Shown here: in pieces, positions 17,894 to 26,743 of the stretch | How positions within the stretch are numbered: position 1 is the stretch's first letter | Layout of the letters: the number at the start of each line of letters is the position of its first letter | The notes under the pieces: model-generated | The model's input: the letters and a program-made list of their open reading frames with translations, nothing else | What the model was told of the DNA's origin: nothing | Database searches by the model: none | DNA from: Ornithinibacillus massiliensis | GTDB lineage: Bacteria > Bacillota > Bacilli > Bacillales > Amphibacillaceae | Assembly (NCBI RefSeq): GCF_018310345.1 | Contig: NZ_JAGXBY010000002.1 | Location: forward strand, 372,001-436,000 | Length of the DNA stretch: 64,000 nt | Direction of reading: 5' to 3' | Translations under genes and position numbers: made by a program

Positions 17894-17917
17894 ATTAACA
17901 ACCCTCCATGTTTTCAA

Positions 17918-18376
17918 GATTAAAGCTGCACGCTCTTTGTTATGTCACCTCTCTTCAGAAGAGAAGAATAACAACGAAGTTATAAAATGCGACCGCATTC
18001 TCAACATTAATATGATTAGAAATAAAAAAGCCACAGAGTTATATAAATAACCCTGTAGCTAATGCTTAAAATCATACAAAAGCCCATGCTCACAATTGCC
18101 AAGTTTTAATCATGAGGATAAAATTAAAATCTCTTCCTTAATCCGCTTGAATGAGAGGCAATTTTTTTAACTTTCAAGGTTATCTCCTCTAAAATTCGCA
18201 TTGTTACCTCTCACTCCCTTCTTTAATGTTAAGAAAATTATAACATCTCTTTATTTTAAAATCAAACTCGGATTCCAAAACGCTTATTAAATAATCCTGC
18301 CCCGTTAGTTAGTACAATAAGAAGAAAAGCTGTCGATCAATCTCATCTTCAAATCTTGCAACCTTTAGTTTAATAC
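17918..18376. other. Intergenic: hairpin and two array cores
   Basis: GCCACAGAGTTAT...ATAACCCTGTAGC near 18030-18060 is a hairpin. Cores ATCCTGCCCCGTTAG (18296-18310) and TCTTGCAACCTTTAG (18353-18367) lie 45 bp apart in direct orientation, a shortened repeat without the AT-rich block. No gene was recognised. Confidence 0.5.
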
Positions 18377-18705
18377 CTATCCCAACGGTGCTCCAGAGAC
18401 TATATGCCAATGGAGATGTTTTGAGTCCTGATAATTCCCTAAGTTTGTAATTACTCTACAGGCTCCGTTTTCTACGGTAACCATAGTAGCAACCTTTTTA
18501 ATTACTCCCAGTAGTTCTAATAATAATTCATTATCTCTATCTTGCAATGTAATTAACGAAGGGATATGTTTCTTTGGTATTGCAATGATATGGACTGGCC
18601 AAAAAGTTTTGTATGATAATAGGCTAATGCGTTTTCCGTCTCCAACACCATTCTTACTTGGGTTTTACCACTTAATACTTCATCACAATAAAAATCTTCA
18701 GTCAT
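18377..18705 (-). pseudogene. HIT family hydrolase, one frameshift
   Basis: Frame one reads MTEDFYCDEVLSGKTQVRMV then fails at TKLFGQS. The other frame continues with HIIAIPKKHIPSLITLQDRD and ends QDSKHLHWHIVSGAPLG. The HxHxH histidine triad HLHWHI is intact, so a single indel near the middle destroyed the gene. A clear ATAGGAGG ribosome site remains upstream of ATG 18705. HIT proteins are nucleotide phosphoramidases or hydrolases. A second, different HIT gene lies at 62265-62645. Confidence 0.85.
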
Positions 18706-18735
18706 AACAATCCTCCTATAAAAGACTCATATTTG

Positions 18736-19572
18736 TTAGGTTAAATTTTTCTCTATCATTTTATTGCAATGTGTAATCAAATATTTTGAGAATCTTATAG
18801 TTTTATCAATCCGCTCCCAATCTGAACGGAAAATACTTGCCTTTATACCTTTACGTATATTCATTGCTTCCTCTATGATACTGTGCCATTCATATGGAAT
18901 TTGCGTTAATCCATATTCACCAGCGTCCAACTTAGAAACAATGTCGTACTCCTTTAGTGTAAAGAACTGACGTAGTAATCCAAGAACGGTCCATTCTATT
19001 TCATAATCAATTTGGTTCGTAGGCATTGCAACTAAGTCATTAATTGAATTCTCTGCAGTTTTAATCCTATTAGCCCAATATGCATTCATATTTTTAAGTA
19101 CATAAGAAACTAATTGTTGTGGTTGAATATCAAACTCAAAATCTTTAGGGTCTGGTCCTAATATGTTTATTCCATTGTTTTTTAACATCCACCAAGTTAC
19201 AGGGTTAAAATTAAAGTAAAAATCACCGAAAGATAGTTTTTCACTGTTATAAAAATGATATTTACGGTTAAAATCACTACTGTTAGTATAGAGTTTTCCC
19301 ATATCGCTCCAGTGAATATAAACACCGTCCAATTCTGGTTTTTGGTATTTTTTTGCAATCGTTGAATGAATATAAGATAAAACAGTTGAATCTTCCTCAA
19401 CTAAAGGACGGTTTGTTATAGTGATAAAATCAATATCACTTGAATCATCTACATATGCATCTAGGGCAATAGATCCATGTATATATACCCCTTCTATTGT
19501 TTCAGGTAAATGTTCATTAAATAAGGTAATATACTCATTTAATACTGTTTCAACCATACGTGGTATTGCCAT
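18736..19572 (-). CDS. Aminoglycoside-type nucleotidyltransferase with DUF4111 domain
   Basis: A 278-residue AadA-like protein. The polymerase-beta motif is GVYIHGSIALDAYVDDSSDIDF at residues about 28-49, with GS and paired aspartates for metal binding. The C-terminal helical DUF4111 half includes NQIDYEIEWTVLGLLRQFFTL. Relatives adenylylate streptomycin or spectinomycin, but many chromosomal copies have unknown targets. GGGGGG lies upstream of the ATG. It is a single-gene cassette-like unit between repeats. Confidence 0.87.
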   Translation of the reverse strand: MAIPRMVETVLNEYITLFNEHLPETIEGVYIHGSIALDAYVDDSSDIDFITITNRPLVEEDSTVLSYIHSTIAKKYQKPELDGVYIHWSDMGKLYTNSSDFNRKYHFYNSEKLSFGDFYFNFNPVTWWMLKNNGINILGPDPKDFEFDIQPQQLVSYVLKNMNAYWANRIKTAENSINDLVAMPTNQIDYEIEWTVLGLLRQFFTLKEYDIVSKLDAGEYGLTQIPYEWHSIIEEAMNIRKGIKASIFRSDWERIDKTIRFSKYLITHCNKMIEKNLT

Positions 19573-19691
19573 TTAATCCCCCCTAATTGTTTGGTTTTTG
19601 TTTCTATTTTTCAACCTAATACTTTTAATTTCATGAGATTACTTATACACTCACTTGTTTTATTAACCAGCTATTTTAGTAAAATATCGAT

Positions 19692-19838
19692 ATGAAGACC
19701 GCCTTTTTCAACTAACCTGCCCCGTTACTTCAATAACTCTACAACCCAATAATAACATAATATTCCAAATATATTGAAGCAAATAGCAAGACGATCTGAT
19801 TTAAAGACCGCCTTGTTCAACTCTAACACCCGTTACTT
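19692..19838. repeat. Array intergenic repeat, copy 3 (best preserved)
   Basis: Plus strand: GAAGACCGCCTTTTTCAACT then core AACCTGCCCCGTTACTT, then ATAACTCTACAACCCAATAA and TAACATAATATTCC. A hairpin block GACGATCTGATTTAAAGACC follows, then CCTTGTTCAACTCTAACACC and CGTTACTT. Two direct core copies lie about 100 bp apart. It is nearly identical to copy 1, some 7 kb away. Confidence 0.88.
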
Positions 19839-19843
19839 GAATA

Positions 19844-20278
19844 TCAATTATTTGTTTCTGTGTAGTTATCGTTAGAAAATCTTAAAAATATTTTAGTTAA
19901 AAAACGGAGAATTAAATAAACAATGAAATAATTAAATACAAAACCTCCTAATTCAAAGTTAACATAGCCATTTGAATAGTAATTGAACCATTGAGCAGGA
20001 AACCCATAATAATAACTACCATCTTCAATATAAACCCCTAGAACAGGTACAAATACAAATCCTATCGTAATCATATAACATATGAAATACAAGTATTTAT
20101 AAAGTTTCATATCTTTTCCAAATAAATATACCCCTATCACTCCTATTAACAGAGAAACAATTATAACAGGTACTATAAAACTTAGCTCTTCAATACTGAT
20201 ATAATTCCTATTGCTAAAAATCATTAGCAATGCTAAAACGCTGATAATATATAATACTTGAAGTTTTCCCTTATTCAT
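19844..20278 (-). CDS. Hypothetical membrane protein, four transmembrane segments
   Basis: A 144-residue protein with hydrophobic segments at about 6-20, 31-50, 60-82 and 108-130. A Tyr/Gly-rich loop (EDGSYYYGFPAQWFNYYSNG) sits between the third and fourth. I do not recognise the family. GAGGGGA precedes ATG 20278. It lies as a single gene between two array repeats. Confidence 0.75.
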   Translation of the reverse strand: MNKGKLQVLYIISVLALLMIFSNRNYISIEELSFIVPVIIVSLLIGVIGVYLFGKDMKLYKYLYFICYMITIGFVFVPVLGVYIEDGSYYYGFPAQWFNYYSNGYVNFELGGFVFNYFIVYLILRFLTKIFLRFSNDNYTETNN

Positions 20279-20345
20279 AATTATCCCCTCATTGTTTGGG
20301 TAAGTCCTATAGTGATTTGCCCTATTATCACAAGATCTTTAGAGT

Positions 20346-20443
20346 TAGTTAAATAATAACATAATATTTAAATTATTTATCCAAAATATAAAGACCATCA
20401 ATTTGATGATTCCTTGTCGAACTATTACACCCGATTCTTGAAC
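20346..20443. repeat. Array intergenic repeat, copy 4 (partial)
   Basis: AATAATAACATAATATTTAA, then a hairpin block AAGACCATCAATTTGATGAT, then CCTTGTCGAACTATTACACC and CGATT. The left core is missing. Confidence 0.7.
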
Positions 20444-20451
20444 TATGCTTT

Positions 20452-20870
20452 TTATTTATTGAGGCTTGTAACTACAAAGCTTATACCATTTTCCAGACAG
20501 TCACTTTCTAAATTCGAAACATCAACTCCACCACCACCTTCTACAATGGCTCCTTCAAGGTAAGTTCCATGGGTTGGAATTTTAACACGATGTCGATCAT
20601 TTTCTGTATATGCAGTAGTACCCTTTGGTCAAATGGGTACATTAATGGGATTTAGATCATCTTTGATGGTGCTCTTAATATACAAGCATTTCGTTTCATT
20701 TTCGTATTCAAGAACACCTTTAAGTTCTGCTTCCATATCGTATTCTAAATTATGAGTCAAAACAACTGGATATCCATCAGAAATTTTAAATTTCTCCCCT
20801 CAGCTTCACTACACCCATTTAAAAAAATTAAACAAATAATGATAACCACACTAACAATTAACCGATTCAC
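20452..20870 (-). pseudogene. Lipoprotein gene, frameshifted and interrupted
   Basis: GTG 20870 opens a lipoprotein signal peptide (VNRLIVSVVIIICLIFLNGC) that runs out of frame soon after. A second frame continues KISDGYPVVLTHNLEYDMEA through NPINVPI, has an in-frame TGA, and resumes PKGTTAYTENDRHRVKIP to SFVVTSLNK. One frameshift and one nonsense codon break it. The function is unknown. Confidence 0.75.
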
Positions 20871-20949
20871 TTTATACACCCCGTTCAGTATAGGTTTTAT
20901 TTATTCCGTAAAATGGTTCGAGCGTGAAACACGAGTAAAACATCGATCT

Positions 20950-21090
20950 TCCACTAAACTGCCTCGTTAGCTTAATAACTTCTATCTAAATACTAACATA
21001 ATATTCCAAAAATATAATTGAAAATTTATCCAAAAGAAAAAGGCGACCCACTCGGATCACCTTGTTTAACTATTGCACCCGTTTGTTTAA
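20950..21090. repeat. Array intergenic repeat, copy 5
   Basis: Plus strand: CACTAAACTGCCTCGTTAGC, then ATAACTTCTATCTAAATAC, then TAACATAATATTCC. A strong hairpin follows, AAGGCGACCCACTCGGATCA then CCTT, with a T-run on the minus strand. It ends TGTTTAACTATTGCACCCG and TTTG. Confidence 0.86.
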
Positions 21091-21131
21091 CAAGAAGATG
21101 GTAAATTACTAAGTAATTTAGAAGGACATTT

Positions 21132-21842
21132 TCACGGTCCTACGGTTGGTGGGTTTAAAACATGTTCAGCGAATGAACTTGCCATTGGCACCCCTGATTG
21201 GCGAATTTGTTCAGCAGCTAATTGATAATTATATTCTGTCTCACGCAATTCTACATCAGGACCCAGCAAAGCCCAACACGCTCCTCTTGCAGCAGTTTGA
21301 AGTCCAACACTTCCTGCGTTAATAATTCTTTTCTCATGTACAGTACGGTCAAAATGAATATGTGTGTGACCACAAACTATAATGTCTTGCTTTACTGAGG
21401 CAATCATGGGTTTAATCTCCATTTCTAGTGTATTTTTACGAATAGCTTCTTCATCATTTCTTGGTGAACCATGAACAAACAAGACTTCACCCAATCCATC
21501 GATATTTAAAGTCACATCTTTTTGTAGATTATTTAAGAATTTCAACTGAGACTCGGTTAATTGGTCTGCACACCATTGATTTATCTCTGCGATCGATTCA
21601 TCAAGTCCCTGTTCAACTCCATATCGCTCTCCGACCTCTCTATCGGCGTTGCCTTTTATAAAATGCACATCTCCCTCTAAAGCCATAATCCGTTTCATTA
21701 CTAATGCAGGTTGGGGTCCCCATGCCAAATCACCACCAATTACAATGGTATCCACATTACACCTTTGCATTTCTTTTAGAACAGCGTTTAAAGCTAGGTA
21801 ATTTCCGTGTATGTCATAAATCGCTGCCACTCGTTTCACCAC
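21132..21842 (-). CDS. Calcineurin-like metallophosphoesterase
   Basis: About 236 residues of the YfcE/MJ0936-like phosphoesterase family. All metal-site motifs are present: YDIHGN near the start, VIGGDLAWGP, IKGNADRE, FVHGSPR and CGHTHIHFD. It is likely a cytosolic phosphodiesterase; the substrate is unknown. The start is placed at GTG 21842 because AGGAGGTG lies five bases upstream; an ATG 13 codons earlier has no ribosome site. It is a single-gene unit between array cores. Confidence 0.88.
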   Translation of the reverse strand: MVKRVAAIYDIHGNYLALNAVLKEMQRCNVDTIVIGGDLAWGPQPALVMKRIMALEGDVHFIKGNADREVGERYGVEQGLDESIAEINQWCADQLTESQLKFLNNLQKDVTLNIDGLGEVLFVHGSPRNDEEAIRKNTLEMEIKPMIASVKQDIIVCGHTHIHFDRTVHEKRIINAGSVGLQTAARGACWALLGPDVELRETEYNYQLAAEQIRQSGVPMASSFAEHVLNPPTVGP

Positions 21843-21884
21843 TATAACACCTCCTCTTAAATTTTTAATTTCTTCTTTCATAAA

Positions 21885-21897
21885 CCTGCCCCGTTAG
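21885..21897 (+). repeat. Array core site (half repeat)
   Basis: CCTGCCCCGTTAG just upstream of the metallophosphoesterase gene matches the left-hand core of full repeats. No AT-rich block is attached. Confidence 0.6.
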
Positions 21898-22027
21898 TGG
21901 TAGTCAATATTTTTAATGTCGACCTTGAAAATAAGTATCTAACTAATAATCGCAATAATTTTAGTTTAGAGTTTTACTTCAAGTTTGTTAGATATTGCCA
22001 ATCTTATTCCTATCCATTCTGTATTAA

Positions 22028-22240
22028 TTAAAACGCTGCTGTTATAGGTATTTTCACAAAAGGTGGCATATCGACTAAATCCCCTCTAACCATGAGAACA
22101 TCACTACTATGATAATTTATACGAGTAAATTCCTCGTTAAATTGATCTGGATGAAAGTACAGATTGATCGTGTTGAATGGTTCTGGGATTACTGAGCAAA
22201 GTTCATGTAGGAAGTTGTTTAGCCTTTCACTACCTCCCAT
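22028..22240 (-). CDS. Hypothetical fragment overlapping the Nudix gene region
   Basis: An open frame of 70 codons from ATG 22240 (MGGSERLNNFLHELCSVIPE to VKIPITAAF). It is open upstream to a TAA inside the end of the Nudix gene, with no ribosome site at any start. The amino-acid composition looks coding. It is best read as the C-terminal part of a gene whose 5' end was lost, perhaps by cassette recombination. Family unknown. Confidence 0.4.
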   Translation of the reverse strand: MGGSERLNNFLHELCSVIPEPFNTINLYFHPDQFNEEFTRINYHSSDVLMVRGDLVDMPPFVKIPITAAF

Positions 22241-22271
22241 TACTGAGGTAAGGGTTAATTTTTTTGCAGCT

Positions 22272-22751
22272 TCACTTAATAGTTTGATTTAGTTTATGTT
22301 CTTCTATTAGATCAATGTTTCTACGGCTAATGGTATAATCCTGTAAATAAGAACCGATATTAGCATACATTTCAACATTTTGTAGCTCCGTTATTGGTAA
22401 CCATATAACATTTATTTGATTCGAATCTGGTTTTTCTGGGAATTTTGGAATAGAGTGGTTTTTTATTTTGCATTCAAACATCATAACTAATGTATGGACC
22501 TTTCCAAACTTTTCAAGATTAAGATGTGGTGTATATTCATAAACAAAGGCTAAAGGCCCTACTTCTACATCTATACATGCTTCTTCTTTGGCTTCTCTTA
22601 TAACTGCATTAGTAATAGATTCATTAGGTTCTGTTCCACCGGCAGGTAAATCATAGATGGTTCCTCTTTTCGAGTCATTATAAACTGTCAATAATATTTT
22701 ATTATTTTCAATGATAATTGCGCCTGCTCGTACTCTGATATGAAATTGCAA
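22272..22751 (-). CDS. Nudix hydrolase
   Basis: A 159-residue pyrophosphohydrolase. The Nudix box is GGTEPNESITNAVIREAKEE at residues about 38-57, with the REAKEE metal ligands intact. The flanking beta strands (RVRAGAIIIENNKILLTV, VHTLVMMFECKI) are as in the family. It hydrolyses a nucleoside diphosphate linked to another moiety; the exact substrate is unknown. GAGGTGATATTC precedes ATG. It is a single-gene unit next to an array core at 22819-22835. Confidence 0.9.
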   Translation of the reverse strand: MQFHIRVRAGAIIIENNKILLTVYNDSKRGTIYDLPAGGTEPNESITNAVIREAKEEACIDVEVGPLAFVYEYTPHLNLEKFGKVHTLVMMFECKIKNHSIPKFPEKPDSNQINVIWLPITELQNVEMYANIGSYLQDYTISRRNIDLIEEHKLNQTIK

Positions 22752-22818
22752 TGAATATCACCTCATATAATTACTATCAATTGTTAAAATTAAATCGAAG
22801 AAAATGTACTGGAGAACT

Positions 22819-22835
22819 CTTGCACCCTTTAGCTC
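22819..22835 (+). repeat. Array core site (half repeat)
   Basis: CTTGCACCCTTTAGCTC preceded by GAGAACT. It lies between the Nudix gene and the plus-strand serine hydrolase gene. Confidence 0.55.
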
Positions 22836-23102
22836 AATAAAGGTTGTCAAAGTCACATTTTCCATTCAGTTCTCCCTCGCAGAATTAGCCCTAAGTCGTC
22901 ATTCTCCCACCCTCTTCTTTAATTTTTATTCTATTAATTTATCGTTTTCGGAAATGGCAAACTACGAGACATTGGATTCAGTGAAATGGAGAAATGGAGA
23001 ACTGGCGAAAGTGAAGTTGTAAATTTTTTATTAAAACAAATATCTATTAGAAAAAAATGGTATATTGAATATAACCGTTTATGGAAAAAAGGAGTGTTTT
23101 AA

Positions 23103-24278
23103 ATGCTTAAAAAAGCCACTAAAATAATGGGAATAATTATCGCCATGGTTTTTATAATTACAAGCATAGTAGTAACACTTAAAGTAGATTTTTCAAACCC
23201 AGTAAATTTAAAAAGTTTTGTACATAATAAGTTGAATAAAACAGATGTACCAGGTGTCTCAATTGCTATTATAAAAAATAATGAAGTTGAAAAATATATA
23301 AGTTATGGTTATGCAAATATCAATGAAGGAAAAAAGGTTAATCAAGACACAGTATTTCAAATTGCATCATTATCAAAAGTTGTCACTGCTACCGCCATCA
23401 TGCAACTATATGAGAAGAAAAAAATCAATTTAGATGATGAAATTAATAAGTATCTTCCATTTTCAGTTGTAAATCCTAATTTCCCAAATGAGTCGATTAC
23501 AGTTAGAATGTTATTGGATCACACGTCAGGTATTGAAGACAATTGGGATATATTAGACAGTCTTTATACGATTGATAGTGGCGGAGGTGACTCAGAAATT
23601 TCGATTGGTGAATTTTCCAAAGAATACTTAAACGAAGGCGGAAAATGGTATTCAGAGGAAAAAAACTATACCGTGAATAAACCTGGAACAACTTTTGTTT
23701 ATAGTAATGTCGGTTACGGGCTATTGGGTTATATTGTTGAACAAATTAGTCAACTGCCATTCGATCAATATTCTCAACAATACATATTTAATCCATTAGG
23801 AATGACACAAACGCATTGGCTTCATAAAGATGTAACAACAGAAAATTTCGCAGTGCCGTATGAGGGGAGTACAGCTTTGCCAAAATACTCTTTTCCAACA
23901 TATCCTGATGGTTCCTTAAAGACAAATGTGGTTGATTTTAGTAAATTTCTTATGAGCATGTCTTTTCCAAACAAAGATAACACTTCCATACTAAAACCGG
24001 AAACTATAAAAGAAATGTTGAGTCCGTATTCGAACGATGGAAAGCAAGCTTTAGGCTGGAGTTATTCATCATTAGACGAAATTTTAATGAAAAAATTAAA
24101 TACTGGAAACATTGTCGGACATACTGGTTCCGATCCAGGGGTGTTTACTATAGCACTTTACAATCCAGAAAAAAAGAATGGCCTGGTAATATTTATGAAC
24201 CAGGAAATAGGGATTAATATACAAACGATAAATATTTATTTAATGATAAAAAGACTTGTGAAAGAAGCTTCTTTATAA
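23103..24278 (+). CDS. Serine hydrolase, beta-lactamase/DD-peptidase-like
   Basis: A 391-residue membrane-anchored protein. An N-terminal signal-anchor lies at residues about 7-26 (IMGIIIAMVFIITSIVV). The catalytic SxxK is in QIASLSKVVTATAIM near residue 90, the YxN in FVYSNVGYGLLGY near residue 200, and a KTG-like HTGSD near residue 340. Family members are esterases, D-aminopeptidases or low-affinity penicillin-binding proteins acting outside the cell. AAAGGAG lies nine bases before ATG. It is the only intact plus-strand gene in the 12-53 kb array. Confidence 0.88.
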   Translation: MLKKATKIMGIIIAMVFIITSIVVTLKVDFSNPVNLKSFVHNKLNKTDVPGVSIAIIKNNEVEKYISYGYANINEGKKVNQDTVFQIASLSKVVTATAIMQLYEKKKINLDDEINKYLPFSVVNPNFPNESITVRMLLDHTSGIEDNWDILDSLYTIDSGGGDSEISIGEFSKEYLNEGGKWYSEEKNYTVNKPGTTFVYSNVGYGLLGYIVEQISQLPFDQYSQQYIFNPLGMTQTHWLHKDVTTENFAVPYEGSTALPKYSFPTYPDGSLKTNVVDFSKFLMSMSFPNKDNTSILKPETIKEMLSPYSNDGKQALGWSYSSLDEILMKKLNTGNIVGHTGSDPGVFTIALYNPEKKNGLVIFMNQEIGINIQTINIYLMIKRLVKEASL

Positions 24279-24326
24279 TGTCTACTTTTATATTGATCAT
24301 TTCAATCAGTGAACATTTGTTCTTTT

Positions 24327-24628
24327 ATTCTCTCCTAGGATAGGCGTTGTGACTACCTTAGATAATAAATCGCCATGCTCAGCTGGATAACCTTCTTTGT
24401 ACATAGCTCCTGCTAACGTGGTAATTCCTGCAACAAAGAGTTCGTGCCTCTCCATGAATGACCAACTAAAATTATTTATTAATCAATACTAAGTTCTTTT
24501 AACGCTTTATTAATAAGACATGCTTGCAAAATCCGGGTTACTTTAACATTTTTGGATCTTTCACTATATCCGTATCCCGGTCTGTCAAAAGCTAATTGAA
24601 CTACATCATGAAAATCTCTACTTGAAAG
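24327..24628 (-). pseudogene. Alpha/beta hydrolase remnant
   Basis: Two pieces survive. FDRPGYGYSERSKNVKVT plus ILQACLINKALKELSID comes from the oxyanion-hole region, followed by a stop. The other, ELFVAGITTLAGAMYKEGYP with AEHGDLLSKVVTTPILGE, comes from the segment after the nucleophile. The GxSxG elbow between them is deleted. It is clearly non-functional. Confidence 0.7.
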
Positions 24629-25137
24629 CATCTATTTCCTTATTATCATTAATCAGATTTCCCCCAAAACATCTCTTTTTAGTTTATTCTTCTTTCACTA
24701 TTGGAAATTTTAAATTTAACGTAACACTCTATTAATGTCATTTTGAAAGTTGTTCAACTAAGCAGTCGTTATTTTAATATATGATACTTCAACACTAACA
24801 TTATATCTAAAGATTTTTTATTCATGGATAAACGTAAATGATATAAGGTTCCTTATAATAAAGTTAACTACGAGCAATTTTGATAAACTAATACGTAGCA
24901 TATGGTAATTAAGGTTGTATTCTTCATCATCGAATCTAATTTTATCTGTTTCACCCATTGGAATAAGAACAGATTCTATATATCTCATTCCTTTTTTGTT
25001 TTTCAGCTCGCTTTAACAGATTATATCTATTATCCATTTTTCTCCTCTCTTTCCTTATTTCTCTTATCGTTCCACAGACATGCTTTTTTTCTTGAAGGTC
25101 ACAACTGTATTATCACCAAATATTTCAGTATGGATAG
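24629..25137. other. Intergenic, no gene recognised
   Basis: About 500 bp, very AT-rich. An 89-codon plus-strand frame (24902-25171) is Phe/Ile-rich, lacks a ribosome site and overlaps the methyltransferase gene, so it is not called. No repeat block was found. Confidence 0.5.
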
Positions 25138-25932
25138 TTATAAAGAAGAATTTCTCATTAAAACCAAATGAAATTTATGCGAGATTCTATGGGTACTATC
25201 TCCGTATATGTCAGTCAGGTGGGAACGGATTTTTTCTTTAATTTCATTTCGTTCTTCCTTACTCAAATGCAATAGCCAAGACAAAGTTCCGACTCTGTCA
25301 CACCACTCTGCAGTTGTAAACGATACTTTATAATCAAAGTTATAGGTATCTTTCATATTTAAACCATATTCTTCCCATTCTTTGAACCACTCGACTGGAA
25401 AACTGTTTATTGATTGCTTTGAATCCGCTTTTGTGCCAGCGGGCTTGAGTCGTTCTGCCGGTATTAACTTTTTTAAGATTACCATTGTATCTTTAACCAC
25501 ATGATCAAAATTGGTAAAACCAGAATCCATTATGATTAAGTAGCCACCAGGTTTTAAGATTCTCCTTATTTCTTTTAAAGAAGCTTCGCGGTCAAACCAA
25601 TGCCAAGCTCTTAAAACTGTTACAAAATCATATGAGAGATTTGGCAAGCCTGTATCTTCGGAGTACTTGTTTAAGTATTTGATTTTTGCACCAAGTTTTA
25701 TATCGATTGATTTGGCTTCTTCTATTAGTTTCATGGAGGGTTCAACACCGACTACCTCCGCTCCTTGATCAAACAACATCCTTGTAAGAACTCCAGAGCC
25801 TGATCCCAAGTCCACAATGAATTTCTTCTGAAAGTCAATTCCTCTCATCGTTAAACTCGTCGTCAATTCTTCCGGTAAATCATTTCTATATTGAGCGTAC
25901 TCTTTCGACACTTTTCCGAAGTCTGCTTTCAT
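25138..25932 (-). CDS. Class I SAM-dependent methyltransferase
   Basis: A 264-residue protein with the SAM-binding motif I VDLGSGSGVLTRMLFDQGAE near residue 40 and motif II acid in VVGVEPS. LRAWHWFDREASLKEIRRIL and LKPGGYLIIMDSG follow as in the Methyltransf_11 group. The target is unknown. AAGGAAGG lies upstream of ATG. It is a single-gene unit, like the two other methyltransferase genes in the array (43932 and 61254). Confidence 0.88.
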   Translation of the reverse strand: MKADFGKVSKEYAQYRNDLPEELTTSLTMRGIDFQKKFIVDLGSGSGVLTRMLFDQGAEVVGVEPSMKLIEEAKSIDIKLGAKIKYLNKYSEDTGLPNLSYDFVTVLRAWHWFDREASLKEIRRILKPGGYLIIMDSGFTNFDHVVKDTMVILKKLIPAERLKPAGTKADSKQSINSFPVEWFKEWEEYGLNMKDTYNFDYKVSFTTAEWCDRVGTLSWLLHLSKEERNEIKEKIRSHLTDIYGDSTHRISHKFHLVLMRNSSL

Positions 25933-26076
25933 TGTCTACTACACCTTCCTTTATTATAGTTTATTGTGGTTCCTATAGTGTTGGTTATCAGTAGCTGCTA
26001 GAATTTTAGTTAAGCTTATAAGATAACAAATCTTCCTATGTCATTTATTCTTTTGTTTTATGTCTTTTTGAATAAC

Positions 26077-26094
26077 CTTGCCCCTATAGTGCAA
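26077..26094 (+). repeat. Array core site (half repeat)
   Basis: CCTTGCCCCTATAGTGCAAC preceded by TTTTTGAATAA. It shares the CTATAGTGCAA tail with the degenerate core at 16554-16570. Confidence 0.5.
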
Positions 26095-26149
26095 CAAGCA
26101 GTTAGTCATATTAAACTAATGGCTCTGCGAATTTAAAACAAATCACGTA

Positions 26150-26743
26150 TTATTTGTGTCTGTTATTTTGAAAGTTAGTATCCTTTAAATGGTTCCAATC
26201 TCTGTTTAACAAAGAAAAAGAATAATGGTCATAATATTTGCCCCTAAATAAATGCTTATCTCTATAAACTCCTTCATTAACAAATCCAAGTTTTTCTAAT
26301 AACTTCATAGAGTTGACATTATCTAAAGCAACATAAGCGTTAATTCTATTCAATTTCATATGATTAAATCCACTTTCAATTGCACTAATTAATGCTTCTT
26401 TCATATATCCTTGTCCCCAATATTCGTGCCATAAATCATAGCCTATTTCAGCGATATTGTTCATTCTGTCCCAATTATCATATCCACAGGTCCCAATTGG
26501 TTCGTGGTTAGCATCCTTTTCAACTAATACCCAACGATTGTATCCCTTTTCTTCTGGGTCTTTATTCCATTCAACAAACTCTATTGCATCATTTTTACTT
26601 GTGAAAATTTCCTCATCATATAAATATTTACATACTGTTTCATCACTAAAAAGCTTATAAATAAAATCAACATCTTCATTATTTACATTTCGCAATAGCA
26701 GCCTATCTGATTCTATGTTAGAAAAATTTTTATGTTCAATCAT
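26150..26743 (-). CDS. GNAT N-acetyltransferase, RimJ/RimL type
   Basis: A 197-residue acetyltransferase. ESDRLLLRNVNNEDVDFIYK opens the fold; AEIGYDLWHEYWGQGYMKEA carries the acetyl-CoA pyrophosphate loop, and NVNSMKLLEKLGFVNEG is the conserved end of the fold. Relatives modify ribosomal proteins or small amines. AAGGAGTAG precedes the ATG. It is a single gene between array cores. Confidence 0.9.
   Translation of the reverse strand: MIEHKNFSNIESDRLLLRNVNNEDVDFIYKLFSDETVCKYLYDEEIFTSKNDAIEFVEWNKDPEEKGYNRWVLVEKDANHEPIGTCGYDNWDRMNNIAEIGYDLWHEYWGQGYMKEALISAIESGFNHMKLNRINAYVALDNVNSMKLLEKLGFVNEGVYRDKHLFRGKYYDHYSFSLLNRDWNHLKDTNFQNNRHK

Noticed and set aside
24902-25171. 89-codon plus-strand ORF
   Set aside because: It is Phe/Ile-rich, lacks a ribosome site and overlaps the end of the methyltransferase gene.
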